Positions 1 to 7,704 of a DNA stretch of 64,000 bases are shown in pieces. Source of the stretch: Burkholderiales bacterium (GTDB taxonomy: Bacteria > Pseudomonadota > Gammaproteobacteria > Burkholderiales > Burkholderiaceae_D); assembly GCA_016200895.1 (NCBI GenBank), contig JACQDX010000101.1:1-64000 (forward strand), written 5' to 3'. A program made the position numbers and the translations under genes. The stretch's first letter is position 1; each line of letters starts with the position of its first letter. The notes under the pieces were generated by a model. It was not told the origin of the DNA and ran no database searches. It worked only from the letters and a program-made list of their open reading frames with translations.

Positions 1-2
1 CT

Positions 3-134
3 TGTGCCAAGGCCATTATTGCGGGTATCGAAACCATGCATATGATTCACAAGGTTCACAAGGGACAGATGAAGTCTGACACCAAAGCCCAAGCTTTATC
101 TGTATCTAAAGCTATTTACAGCCTGGCATTCTAA
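3..134 (+). mobile_element. IS6-family transposase, C-terminal fragment (cut by window edge)
   Basis: An open frame enters from the left edge and stops with TAA at 132-134. It contains the stretch GIETMHMIHKVHKGQM, which resembles the C-terminal end of IS6-family DDE transposases (typically GIE.MHMIRKGQM), followed by a short Ser/Ala-rich tail. Only about 43 residues are visible, so catalytic residues cannot be checked. It lies immediately upstream of a paaY gene that has lost its 5' end, so this element probably caused that truncation. The IS6 assignment rests on this one motif and is moderately secure. Confidence 0.6.
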
Positions 135-170
135 TTTTCTGGAGCCCTGTCGCTTTTCTAGTCCATTCGA

Positions 171-190
171 CCTTATTGCAACACAACCCC
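171..190 (+). repeat. Possible right terminal repeat of the IS6-type element
   Basis: The sequence CCTTATTGCAACACAACCCC lies 36 bases past the transposase stop. It resembles the inverted complement of IS6-family ends (GGTTCTGTTGCAAAG type). The paaY reading frame begins right after it, which is what an insertion boundary would look like. The left end is outside the window, so it cannot be confirmed. Confidence 0.35.
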
Positions 191-191
191 C

Positions 192-601
192 GTGATCGAT
201 CCCACCGCCTACGTCCATCCCAGCGCCGTTCTGATCGGCGACGTAATCGTCGGGCCCCGTTGCTATGTCGGCCCAGGCGTGGCGATTTCGGGCGCAACGC
301 CTTGGTCGGCACGGATTGCATCTTGGCAGCAATGACGTTCATCAAGGCAGGATCGATTATTTCACCGCATAGTCTGGTAGTCGGAACGCCAGTGCGTATC
401 GTGCGCGAACTACGGGACGAGGAAATCGCCTGGAAAACAACGAGGACCAAACAGTACCAGAATTTAATGATCAGGTCGCTGTTGAAGATGCAAGAGGTCG
501 ACGCACTCACCGAAGTGGAGCCTGGTCGAAAGCGGATAACCGACCAAGCTGGCAGCCCGATGCACAAAATAAAAGCGCATGGAAATACCGATGCGAAATG
601 A
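192..601 (+). pseudogene. paaY: paaY remnant (hexapeptide-repeat acyltransferase-like protein)
   Basis: The frame from 192 reads [22 protein letters not shown], the N-terminal left-handed beta-helix of PaaY, a gamma-carbonic-anhydrase-like hexapeptide protein of phenylacetate clusters. Near 275-290 the coding frame shifts. It continues as [13 protein letters not shown] and then a good PaaY C-terminus (VVGTPVRIVREL, EIAWK, EVEPGRKR) to a TGA at 599-601. Compared with the roughly 196-residue family, the first dozen codons are missing, a central block between GDFGR and NALVG is deleted, and a smaller block after NALVG is also missing. PaaY is thought to be a thioesterase helping phenylacetate catabolism. 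This copy cannot make a complete protein. It sits directly upstream of intact paaZ. Confidence 0.8.
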
Positions 602-659
602 AAAATTTGCAGGAGCGGCTATTGCCGCAATACCAACACATTACAGAAAGGATTCAAAC

Positions 660-2702
660 ATGAAAACATTACAAAGCTATATCGGCGGCCGCTGGATTGG
701 AAAAGAAGGCGCGCAGGGTCTGTATAGTGCCGTCAATGGTAAATTGCTCAACTACACGCATGCCGAAACGATAGATTTTGGCGAGGCGGTTATGCATGCG
801 CGCCAGCAAGGCGTTACGGCTTTGCTTGCGCTGGATTTCCAGCAACGTGCGGCACGTTTGCGAGCGTTGGCAAAATATCTGAATGAACACAAGGAACAGC
901 TCTACGCGATATCGCTTCATACCGGCGCTACGCGCAACGACAGCTGGATCGATATCGAAGGCGGCGCTGGAACTTTGTTCGCATACGCCGGCATCGGCAC
1001 CAATGAGTTCCCCTCTGGGAATCTGGTGCATGAAGGACCGGCATTCGCGTTGGGCAAGCAGGGAAATTTCTTAGGTACGTGCATCCTAGTTCCGCGCGGC
1101 GGACTTGCAGTACACATCAATGCATTTAACTTCCCGATCTGGGGTTTGCTGGAGAAATTTGCGCCGACGTTTCTGGCCGGCATGCCGTGCATCGTCAAAC
1201 CCGCAACCACAAGCAGTTATCTGACTGAAGCCTTGGTTCGATTGATCGATAGCTCCGGTCTGCTACCGCAGGGTAGCCTGCAATTGATTATCGGCTCGAC
1301 CGGCGATCTGCTGGATCGCCTCGAAGGACAGGATGTCGTGACGTTCACAGGTTCGGCCACGACCGCCGCTATGTTGCGCTTACATCCCAACCTGATCCGA
1401 CAATCGATCCCATTCAACGCGAAAGCGGATTCGCTGAATTGCGCGATCCTGGGGCCGGACGTCACACCTGACGATGATGAATTCGACCTTTTCGTTGAGG
1501 AAGTTGCGCGCGAGATGACCACCAAGGCCGGTCAGAATTGTACCGCAATACGGCGCGCCATAATACCAACCAGGCATATCGACGCAGTTGCTGAACGATT
1601 GCGCGCAAGATTGGCAAAGGTCACGGTCGGCGATCCATCGGTTGAAGGTGTGCGCATGGGGCCGCTCGCGTCAAAGGCGCAGCAGGCTGACGTGGCTGGG
1701 CGCTTGGCTTTGCTCGCTGTGGGCAACCAAATCGTGTTTGGCGAGCTTGATGGTTTCAGTCCCGTGGGCGAAGAGGTTGCCAACGGTGCATTCTCCGCGC
1801 CGACGCTGGTGTTGTGTAACAACCCGTTGGTCAACGATAGCGTTCATGATATCGAAGCGTTTGGTCCTGTCTGTACCTTGATGCCATATGGAGAATTGGA
1901 TGAGGCCTTGACGCTCGCAGCAAAAGGTCGTGGTAGCCTGGTCGGCACTCTGGTGACGCGTGACCCGGCCGTTGCGGCGCATGCAATTCCGGTTGCGGCC
2001 GCGTGGCATGGTCGTTTGTTGGTGCTCGACCGTGAAGCCGCTGTCGAATGCACCGGCCACGGTTCATCCCTGCCGCAGCTCAAACACGGCGGACCGGGGC
2101 GTGCCGGTGATGGAGAAGAACTAGGCGGTGCGCGTGCCGTAAAACATTATCTTCAACGCGCCGCTGTCCAAGGCTCACCCGACATGCTGGCAGCGATTAC
2201 CCGTGAACATATGCGCGGTGCAGCAGTGCGCGAGTCGGAGATCCATCCGTTCCGGCATTACTTTGAAGACCTGCAAATCAGCGACTCATTGTTGACACAT
2301 CGCCGCACCGTTGGCGAGGCCGACATCGTCGCGTTTGGGTGCTTGTCAGGTGATTTTTTCTATATGCATTTTGATGAGATCGCTGCAAAAGAAAGCGTGT
2401 TTGGAAAACGCATCGCCCACGGCTATTTTGTGTTGTCCGCCGCGGCAGGGCTATTTGTGTCACCGGCACGCGGTCCGGTACTCGCGAACTACGGTCTGGA
2501 CACCTTGCGCTTTGTGAAACCGGTCGGAATTGGCGACACAATTCGTGCACGCCTGACATGCAAGCGCAAAATCGACCGGCAGAAAAAGGACGCGAACGGA
2601 GTTGGTCAAGGCGTCGTGGCATGGGATGTCGAGGTCACCAATCAGTTTGAAGAGCTAGTTGCGTCTTACGACATGTTGACATTGGTGGCCAAAAGAACTT
2701 GA
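660..2702 (+). CDS. paaZ: Bifunctional oxepin-CoA hydrolase / 3-oxo-5,6-dehydrosuberyl-CoA semialdehyde dehydrogenase PaaZ
   Basis: This 680-residue protein matches the length of PaaZ. PaaZ opens the oxepin-CoA ring of phenylacetate catabolism and oxidises the resulting aldehyde. Residues about 1-510 are an aldehyde dehydrogenase domain with the nucleophile in KAGQNCT (C294). Residues about 535-680 are a MaoC-like hydratase domain with the D565/H570 pair in GDFFYMH and the HGYFVLSAAAGLFV stretch. I chose ATG 660 over an upstream ATG at 579 because AAAGGA lies 7 bases before it and the protein then begins like the family. The upstream paaY is broken, and no paaABCDE, paaF-H or paaK is seen here, so the pathway must be completed elsewhere or is lost. 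Confidence 0.93.
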   Translation: MKTLQSYIGGRWIGKEGAQGLYSAVNGKLLNYTHAETIDFGEAVMHARQQGVTALLALDFQQRAARLRALAKYLNEHKEQLYAISLHTGATRNDSWIDIEGGAGTLFAYAGIGTNEFPSGNLVHEGPAFALGKQGNFLGTCILVPRGGLAVHINAFNFPIWGLLEKFAPTFLAGMPCIVKPATTSSYLTEALVRLIDSSGLLPQGSLQLIIGSTGDLLDRLEGQDVVTFTGSATTAAMLRLHPNLIRQSIPFNAKADSLNCAILGPDVTPDDDEFDLFVEEVAREMTTKAGQNCTAIRRAIIPTRHIDAVAERLRARLAKVTVGDPSVEGVRMGPLASKAQQADVAGRLALLAVGNQIVFGELDGFSPVGEEVANGAFSAPTLVLCNNPLVNDSVHDIEAFGPVCTLMPYGELDEALTLAAKGRGSLVGTLVTRDPAVAAHAIPVAAAWHGRLLVLDREAAVECTGHGSSLPQLKHGGPGRAGDGEELGGARAVKHYLQRAAVQGSPDMLAAITREHMRGAAVRESEIHPFRHYFEDLQISDSLLTHRRTVGEADIVAFGCLSGDFFYMHFDEIAAKESVFGKRIAHGYFVLSAAAGLFVSPARGPVLANYGLDTLRFVKPVGIGDTIRARLTCKRKIDRQKKDANGVGQGVVAWDVEVTNQFEELVASYDMLTLVAKRT

Positions 2703-3971
2703 CCGGATTTGGCATGTGCTTTCAGCGAACTAATTAAATTGCCAACAAGTAGATCGGTTGCAAAAATTGTTTCTGATGGATCTTCGCTTCATTTGTTACC
2801 GGGTTTTTAGTGCATCTAGTGCCCTGGTCGACAGCACTATGAGCGTTGAAGCGAAAGCTACTCTGCAGACTCTCCGCCAGGTGTCTCAACTGTCCGTAGA
2901 AAAGCGAATCAATACAAATGTATCTCGCTTGCCTAAACGTTCACCACTTTCGGCGCAGTCATTGCTAGAGGGGGCACAGCTACTTCGTGATACGCAATCT
3001 AAACCGAAATCTTCATCAAAGACTACCATTTAGAATGTGATGACGTCCTGCCTCAATCATCCTGCAGGCCCGACCGACTTTATTTTTTAAGGATCAATCC
3101 AAGGCATTTTTTTCGGAGGCCTCGACCAACTTTGGTTCATTGCCGAGCTTCCAATAAATCAAGGGTTTAGGCTCAAGAAGTTCGATCAACTTTATTTGTT
3201 CTAGTCACTCATTGGAAAGCATCGACAGATAAAAAAGTTTGACACAAATCGCCTGAATTAGTGGCCATTTTTAGATTTGAATAAGTGGCTGCCTTGATCT
3301 GCCAACGTACGGTGATTTTATGATGCCGTTTGGTGGCTACATTGATGAGAATACGCATCGACATGTGCTCTTTGCGAAATCGATTAGCCTGAATGAACAC
3401 TTGTAACATGCCTGCCATTGGATCTTGATCGAGGAGCTTTCGACCAGCATTGCTAATAAGATGGCGAGAGCATCCTGAAGGTCTTCAATTGCCAAAACGT
3501 TTTTTTCATGGGCTTGAAGTATTTATGAAGATGGACTTTTTGCCCTCCATCAACCCTGTCATGATTAAGTCTGCGCATCCAACTGCCGAACTTCATCCCA
3601 CAGGCTCAATTGACTTGTGATTTGCTCAATGCAGGATGTGTACGGATGATTTCGAAAATTTGCTCCCACTTCAAGCTCAGCACTTGATACGTACTAGAAC
3701 CTTTATTTGAAGATGGTGCGTTTAATCCACTTAGACAGGATAGTCAATATATAAATGGCAAAGAAGAATTGCGGCTTGGCAATTTTGAGGTTCAGTGCTT
3801 TAAAAAACTGCCATGGATTTTATTTTTTCAGATTATGGGCCGACTGTAAGCAAATACCGATGCTGCTGACTTCAGTGTTTCGTACCAATAAGATTATTCA
3901 TTGTTAAATTAAATAAACGTGACTATCATGTCAGAACGAACTTTACAAGTTTCTGTACAAGGCGAACGAGC
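2703..3971. other. Gene-poor stretch of about 1.27 kb
   Basis: No convincing gene is visible. Short open frames (2758-3033 forward, 3209-3418 reverse) have no recognisable family features. The region is A+T-rich and contains insertion-sequence-like repeats at 3065-3195. It is probably old mobile-element debris plus the promoter of the gene starting at 3972. Confidence 0.5.
3065..3195 (+). repeat. Degenerate GACCAACTTT-type direct repeats, IS21-end-like
   Basis: Three imperfect copies of a unit resembling (C/T)CGA(C/T)C(A/G)ACTTT are spaced through this stretch: CCGACCGACTTTATT near 3070, CTCGACCAACTTTGGTTC near 3120 and GTTCGATCAACTTTATTTG near 3180. A similar arrangement recurs at 44345-44485. 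Short tandem terminal repeats of this kind are typical of IS21-family ends, but no transposase frame is recognisable here. Confidence 0.3.
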
Positions 3972-4532
3972 ATGGGGGACGCGTTAAGCACAGGCGAAGC
4001 TGCACGCATTTGTGGTGTCAATTTCCGGACTATATCGCGCTGGATAGAACGCGGATTGCTTCCAGCATATAAGCTGCCAGGACGAGGTGACCGGCGCATA
4101 CTGCGTGAAGAGTTAACTCGTTTTATGAGGGAAAATGGCATCCCAGATTGCTTGACTGCCAATATGTTGCCTCGCCGCGTCCTGATTGCCGACGATGAAC
4201 CTGCGATGGCAAGTGCAATTGAACGTGTTCTGCGCAATGCAGATTTTGAAACAGCAATTGCAAATAATGGATTTGAGGCTGGTGCAATGTTACCTATCTT
4301 TAAGCCGGGAATTCTAACACTAGATTTACGCATGCCCGGTGTTGACGGGCTTGATGTCCTTCGTTACATACAAAAGGAGCAGTTCCCTGCGCTATTTAAA
4401 ACGCTGGTCATTTCAGCTGATACGGAAATTCGTCTCGCGGAGGCTTTAGCTCTAGGTGCGCACAGAGTTGTTCGCAAACCTTTTATCAATGACCAATTGG
4501 TAAATGTAATAGAGAAAATGCTTTTGGATTAA
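3972..4532 (+). CDS. Excisionase-type HTH domain fused to a response-regulator receiver
   Basis: This is a 186-residue protein. Residues about 5-58 are a MerR/excisionase-like DNA-binding domain (STGEAARICGVNFRTISRWIERGLLPAYKLPGRGDRR). Residues about 68-186 are a receiver domain with the acidic pair in IADDEPA, the phospho-acceptor Asp in LTLDLRMPG and the conserved Lys in VRKPF. The effector is at the N-terminus, the reverse of the usual receiver-effector order. It opens the 4-10 kb signalling block and is separated from the next gene by 290 bases. Likely partners are the kinase at 6452 or another kinase. ATG 3972 has AAGG nine to ten bases upstream. The DNA target is unknown. Confidence 0.75.
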   Translation: MGDALSTGEAARICGVNFRTISRWIERGLLPAYKLPGRGDRRILREELTRFMRENGIPDCLTANMLPRRVLIADDEPAMASAIERVLRNADFETAIANNGFEAGAMLPIFKPGILTLDLRMPGVDGLDVLRYIQKEQFPALFKTLVISADTEIRLAEALALGAHRVVRKPFINDQLVNVIEKMLLD

Positions 4533-4822
4533 TGTTTACTTGGATACCGTATCGGTATGCTCTGAAATTGAGACGCATGCTCACTTTGACAGAATAGTCA
4601 ATTTAGACTAAATTGACATCATGAAATTGTCACGCAGTAGTGATTAAACCGCATCCAATTCAAAGTCAGATTTTACAGGTTGGGAATGCGCTATGTTCAA
4701 AATAGATAGCCCGGTAGTATGTCCAATACGACCCAATCTGAGTAATGGCAGCCCTTTTTCGTTGCCTTAATATTTGACCAGTCTACCTACTTTCCAAAAA
4801 GCTTTTCTACGGGAGATATACC

Positions 4823-5659
4823 GTGAACAGACTTGAAGCTTTCCACAGTATCGCGGAGCAGGCAGGTCGTGGAGATTTGACATTCCCGACCAATGTCAAC
4901 GCTACCCTTAAACTTAAGAAGGCACTGGATGATCCCGATGCCCACTTAGTGGATGCTGCCAAGCTCATACTCACAGAGCCTTTGCTCTCAGCGCGGATTG
5001 TAGCAATGGCTAATTCATCTGCCTACAATCGTTCAGGGATGGCGATCACGAATGTCAGTACAGCTGTATCACGTTTAGGCTTTCGTACTATACGTTCGCT
5101 TACGGCTTCGCTATTGGTGCATCAGATGAGTAGTGGCTTGGCAAACCCAGTGTTACAGGCGAAGGCAAAGCAACTATGGGAGCACACTGTGAATGTATCT
5201 GCACTTGCACAGGTTATTGCCCGCCGAATGACAAAAGTCGAACCCGATACGGCAATGTTTGCCGGTATTGTCCATGAAGTCGGAGGATTTTATCTTCTTT
5301 CCCGTGCAGATGCGTTTCCAGGGTTACTTGACGGGGCGCTTGAAGATTGGGTCGAATATGGTGAAAAAATTATCGGAAGAAGTGTGATGAAAGCGCTGGA
5401 AGTCCCAGACATCATCAATGCTGCTATTGAACTAATTTGGCAAGGTGGAGGTGCCCGTCCACCTACTTCATTAGGGGATGTATTGGTGTTGGCTAACGAT
5501 CTGTCGCCAATACTATCCCCATTGCTGCCTGAATCGGAGATGTCATTGCGTGAAGCACATAGTGAAATTGATTTTGACGTCGGAAATCAGACTCTATGTT
5601 TGATCCTTGAGGATGCGAAAGAAGAGATTGAATCTTTACGAAGCGCTCTCCTCCAATAA
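4823..5659 (+). CDS. HDOD domain signalling protein
   Basis: This 278-residue protein is covered over residues about 15-220 by an HDOD domain, a divergent HD-hydrolase fold found in bacterial signalling proteins. It has the typical start (PTNVNATLKLKKALDDPD), the ILTEPLLSARIVAMANSSAY helix and the AVSRLGFRTIRSL segment. The usual HD pair is altered to HE (AGIVHEVGGF), which suggests a regulatory rather than catalytic role. The GTG start at 4823 is supported by GGGAG seven bases upstream. The gene is 145 bases before the GTPase gene on the same strand. A second HDOD gene lies at 23853 next to another kinase/c-di-GMP group. Confidence 0.8.
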   Translation: MNRLEAFHSIAEQAGRGDLTFPTNVNATLKLKKALDDPDAHLVDAAKLILTEPLLSARIVAMANSSAYNRSGMAITNVSTAVSRLGFRTIRSLTASLLVHQMSSGLANPVLQAKAKQLWEHTVNVSALAQVIARRMTKVEPDTAMFAGIVHEVGGFYLLSRADAFPGLLDGALEDWVEYGEKIIGRSVMKALEVPDIINAAIELIWQGGGARPPTSLGDVLVLANDLSPILSPLLPESEMSLREAHSEIDFDVGNQTLCLILEDAKEEIESLRSALLQ

Positions 5660-5804
5660 TAGGTGAAAGGCGCTCAGAGGGGCCACATGTAGATATCAAA
5701 TGAAATGGAGTTAAATGATATTTCTGATATCGATTTTATTGAGGCCCGCCACAACACCATAATCAACGATACGAGCTGTTGTGTATTCCATGGGAACTCA
5801 CAAT

Positions 5805-6449
5805 ATGACAGAATTAAATGAGCAACTGCAACGACTCACTATTAAGTTAGTTTATTATGGCCCCGCATTATCTGGGAAAACGACAAATTTGACTCGCTTG
5901 CACGATATGCTTGCTCCGCAACTCAAGGGCGAGATGATGACCTTGGAAACAGAAGGCGATCGCACCCTTTTCTTTGATTTACTTCCAATCGGCATTACTG
6001 CCCCATCTGGCCTCCTCATTAAATTCAAATTGTTTACTGTTCCCGGTCAGGTCATACATGATGGTACCCGCAAGGCAGTATTGTCACGTGCCGATGGCGT
6101 CATGTTTGTCGCTGATGCACAAACTAACCAAATCTATAATAACGGCGCCTCATTTGACAATCTTATCTCGAATGCCGGTATGGTAGGTCTGGATCTGTCG
6201 ACACTGCCACTTGTTGTGCAATTTAATAAATGTGATCTGCCAGATATACTCAGCAAGGAAGAGATAATGTCACGTTGGTCACAGGCACCATGGCCTGTTT
6301 TTTTTGCTTCCGCATTGGCGGGCGAAGGGGTGTTGGAGTCATTTAATGCGCTACTCGGTGCTGTTCACCATAATCTGGACAAACAATTCAACTTTGAACA
6401 CCAGCACGGACTTAATCGTGATGCGTTTATTTCTGCAGTAAAAGGATGA
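5805..6449 (+). CDS. MglA-type small Ras-like GTPase
   Basis: This 214-residue GTPase has a P-loop GPALSGKTT (19-27), the MglA-like GDRTLFFDLLP stretch (51-61), a TVPGQ G3 motif (78-82) in place of DxxGQ, NKCD (141-144) and ASAL (168-171). TVPGQ and the YYGP lead-in mark the MglA family, which controls polarity and motility in Myxococcus and type IV pilus placement elsewhere. I chose ATG 5805 because it gives the family-typical N-terminus; in-frame GTG 5781 and ATG 5790 are alternatives, and none has a strong ribosome site. Its stop overlaps an in-frame ATG of the kinase gene. No MglB/roadblock activator is encoded beside it. Confidence 0.85.
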   Translation: MTELNEQLQRLTIKLVYYGPALSGKTTNLTRLHDMLAPQLKGEMMTLETEGDRTLFFDLLPIGITAPSGLLIKFKLFTVPGQVIHDGTRKAVLSRADGVMFVADAQTNQIYNNGASFDNLISNAGMVGLDLSTLPLVVQFNKCDLPDILSKEEIMSRWSQAPWPVFFASALAGEGVLESFNALLGAVHHNLDKQFNFEHQHGLNRDAFISAVKG

Positions 6450-6451
6450 CG

Positions 6452-7681
6452 ATGGAATTCAATCAATTTGACCGCGACATCACTCTGGAAGAGTTGTTAA
6501 GAGGAATACCCAGTATTAAGTTGAGGTCTGCGCTTGATCAATCGCTAGGAGCTTCGTGGAGCTTGCAAGACCGCACAGGCAAAACCCTGCTGCACTCAGC
6601 GTCCTCACATGAAGACGCACTCAATGCCTCTGGTGTGCCACTGGAAGTCGAACTGGAGATGATTGGACAACTCCACGCCACTTGTCCAACTGAGAGACGA
6701 CTCTCGACGGCATCCTGGCTGGAACTGTTACTTACTGCGGCCCACCGCTATTGCATGGTGGCCGATTTGCATTCTGAAGTTGTATTTACCAATTATGCCG
6801 AATTGCAGCGCGAGCATCTCGCCCTGCAGGAGTCAGAACGGCGTTACCACGCACTTGCTGATCAGCTAGAGAAGAGAGTCGCAGAGCAGGTTGGCGTGAT
6901 AGAGCGTTCGCAAAGACAATTGTATCAAGCTGAAAAATTGGCTTCTGTTGGTAGTTTGGCTGCAGGAATGGCACATGAAATCAATAACCCTATCGGGTTT
7001 ATCCGCTCCAATCTCTGTAGCGCAACTGATAATTTTAATAGCATGCAACAGGTACTTACAGCTTTTCATTGCGATGCAAAACTAGAAGCAGAACGAATCT
7101 GGATTTCTTCCAATCTAGACTTTATCCTGGAGGATTTTCCGGTCTTGTTGGCAGAATCTGTGACTGGCGCTGACAGAATTGCACGCATCGTCGCCAATCT
7201 AAAAGACTATGCAAATATTGACCTCGCAGAAATTGGGCTCATTGACTTAAATGATTCCATTCGCACCGTCATGAATCTCGTGGGCGATCAACCCTGCGGC
7301 AGTATTGAACTGCACGTAGATTTACAGTCACTTCCTCCAATCGAGTGCGACAAAGGACGCTTAAATCAGGTCCTGTTATCGCTCGTGCAAAATGCTTTGC
7401 AGGCACTAAATGGAAAAGGAATAATTAGAGTGTCAAGCGCAGTGAAGAATAACCAAATCGAGATTGCCGTCAGCGATAACGGTTGCGGCATAGAACCTGA
7501 GACTCTGGGACGTATTTTTGATCCTTTTTTTACAATGCGGGATGTCGGAAAAGGAACCGGATTGGGTCTCACCGTCAGTCAGGAAATTATCACTGCGTTT
7601 GGTGGCCACATTACAGTGGAGAGTGAGCTTGGTACAGGCAGCACTTTCACCGTTTGTCTGCCCTTATCCATGTCCAGTTGA
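6452..7681 (+). CDS. Soluble sensor histidine kinase of the GTPase/ATPase block
   Basis: This is a 409-residue protein without membrane segments. Residues 1-110 form an unrecognised sensory region, 115-165 a coiled coil, and about 160-405 a kinase core. The H-box [13 protein letters not shown] contains H175. Later come the N-box region NQVLLSLVQNALQAL, DNGCGIEPE, FDPFFT and GKGTGLGLTVSQEII. ATG 6452 follows AAAGGA at 5-base spacing; an earlier ATG at 6446 overlaps the GTPase stop, so the two genes are translationally coupled. The receiver-ATPase gene starts 23 bases downstream, making that receiver the obvious phosphorylation target. Confidence 0.88.
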   Translation: MEFNQFDRDITLEELLRGIPSIKLRSALDQSLGASWSLQDRTGKTLLHSASSHEDALNASGVPLEVELEMIGQLHATCPTERRLSTASWLELLLTAAHRYCMVADLHSEVVFTNYAELQREHLALQESERRYHALADQLEKRVAEQVGVIERSQRQLYQAEKLASVGSLAAGMAHEINNPIGFIRSNLCSATDNFNSMQQVLTAFHCDAKLEAERIWISSNLDFILEDFPVLLAESVTGADRIARIVANLKDYANIDLAEIGLIDLNDSIRTVMNLVGDQPCGSIELHVDLQSLPPIECDKGRLNQVLLSLVQNALQALNGKGIIRVSSAVKNNQIEIAVSDNGCGIEPETLGRIFDPFFTMRDVGKGTGLGLTVSQEIITAFGGHITVESELGTGSTFTVCLPLSMSS

Positions 7682-7704
7682 CACATTGGTCAAAGTAAAA
7701 AATC

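Noticed and set aside
2758..3033. A 91-residue forward frame after paaZ
   Set aside because: No family features, no convincing ribosome site, and it lies in gene-poor IS-like DNA.
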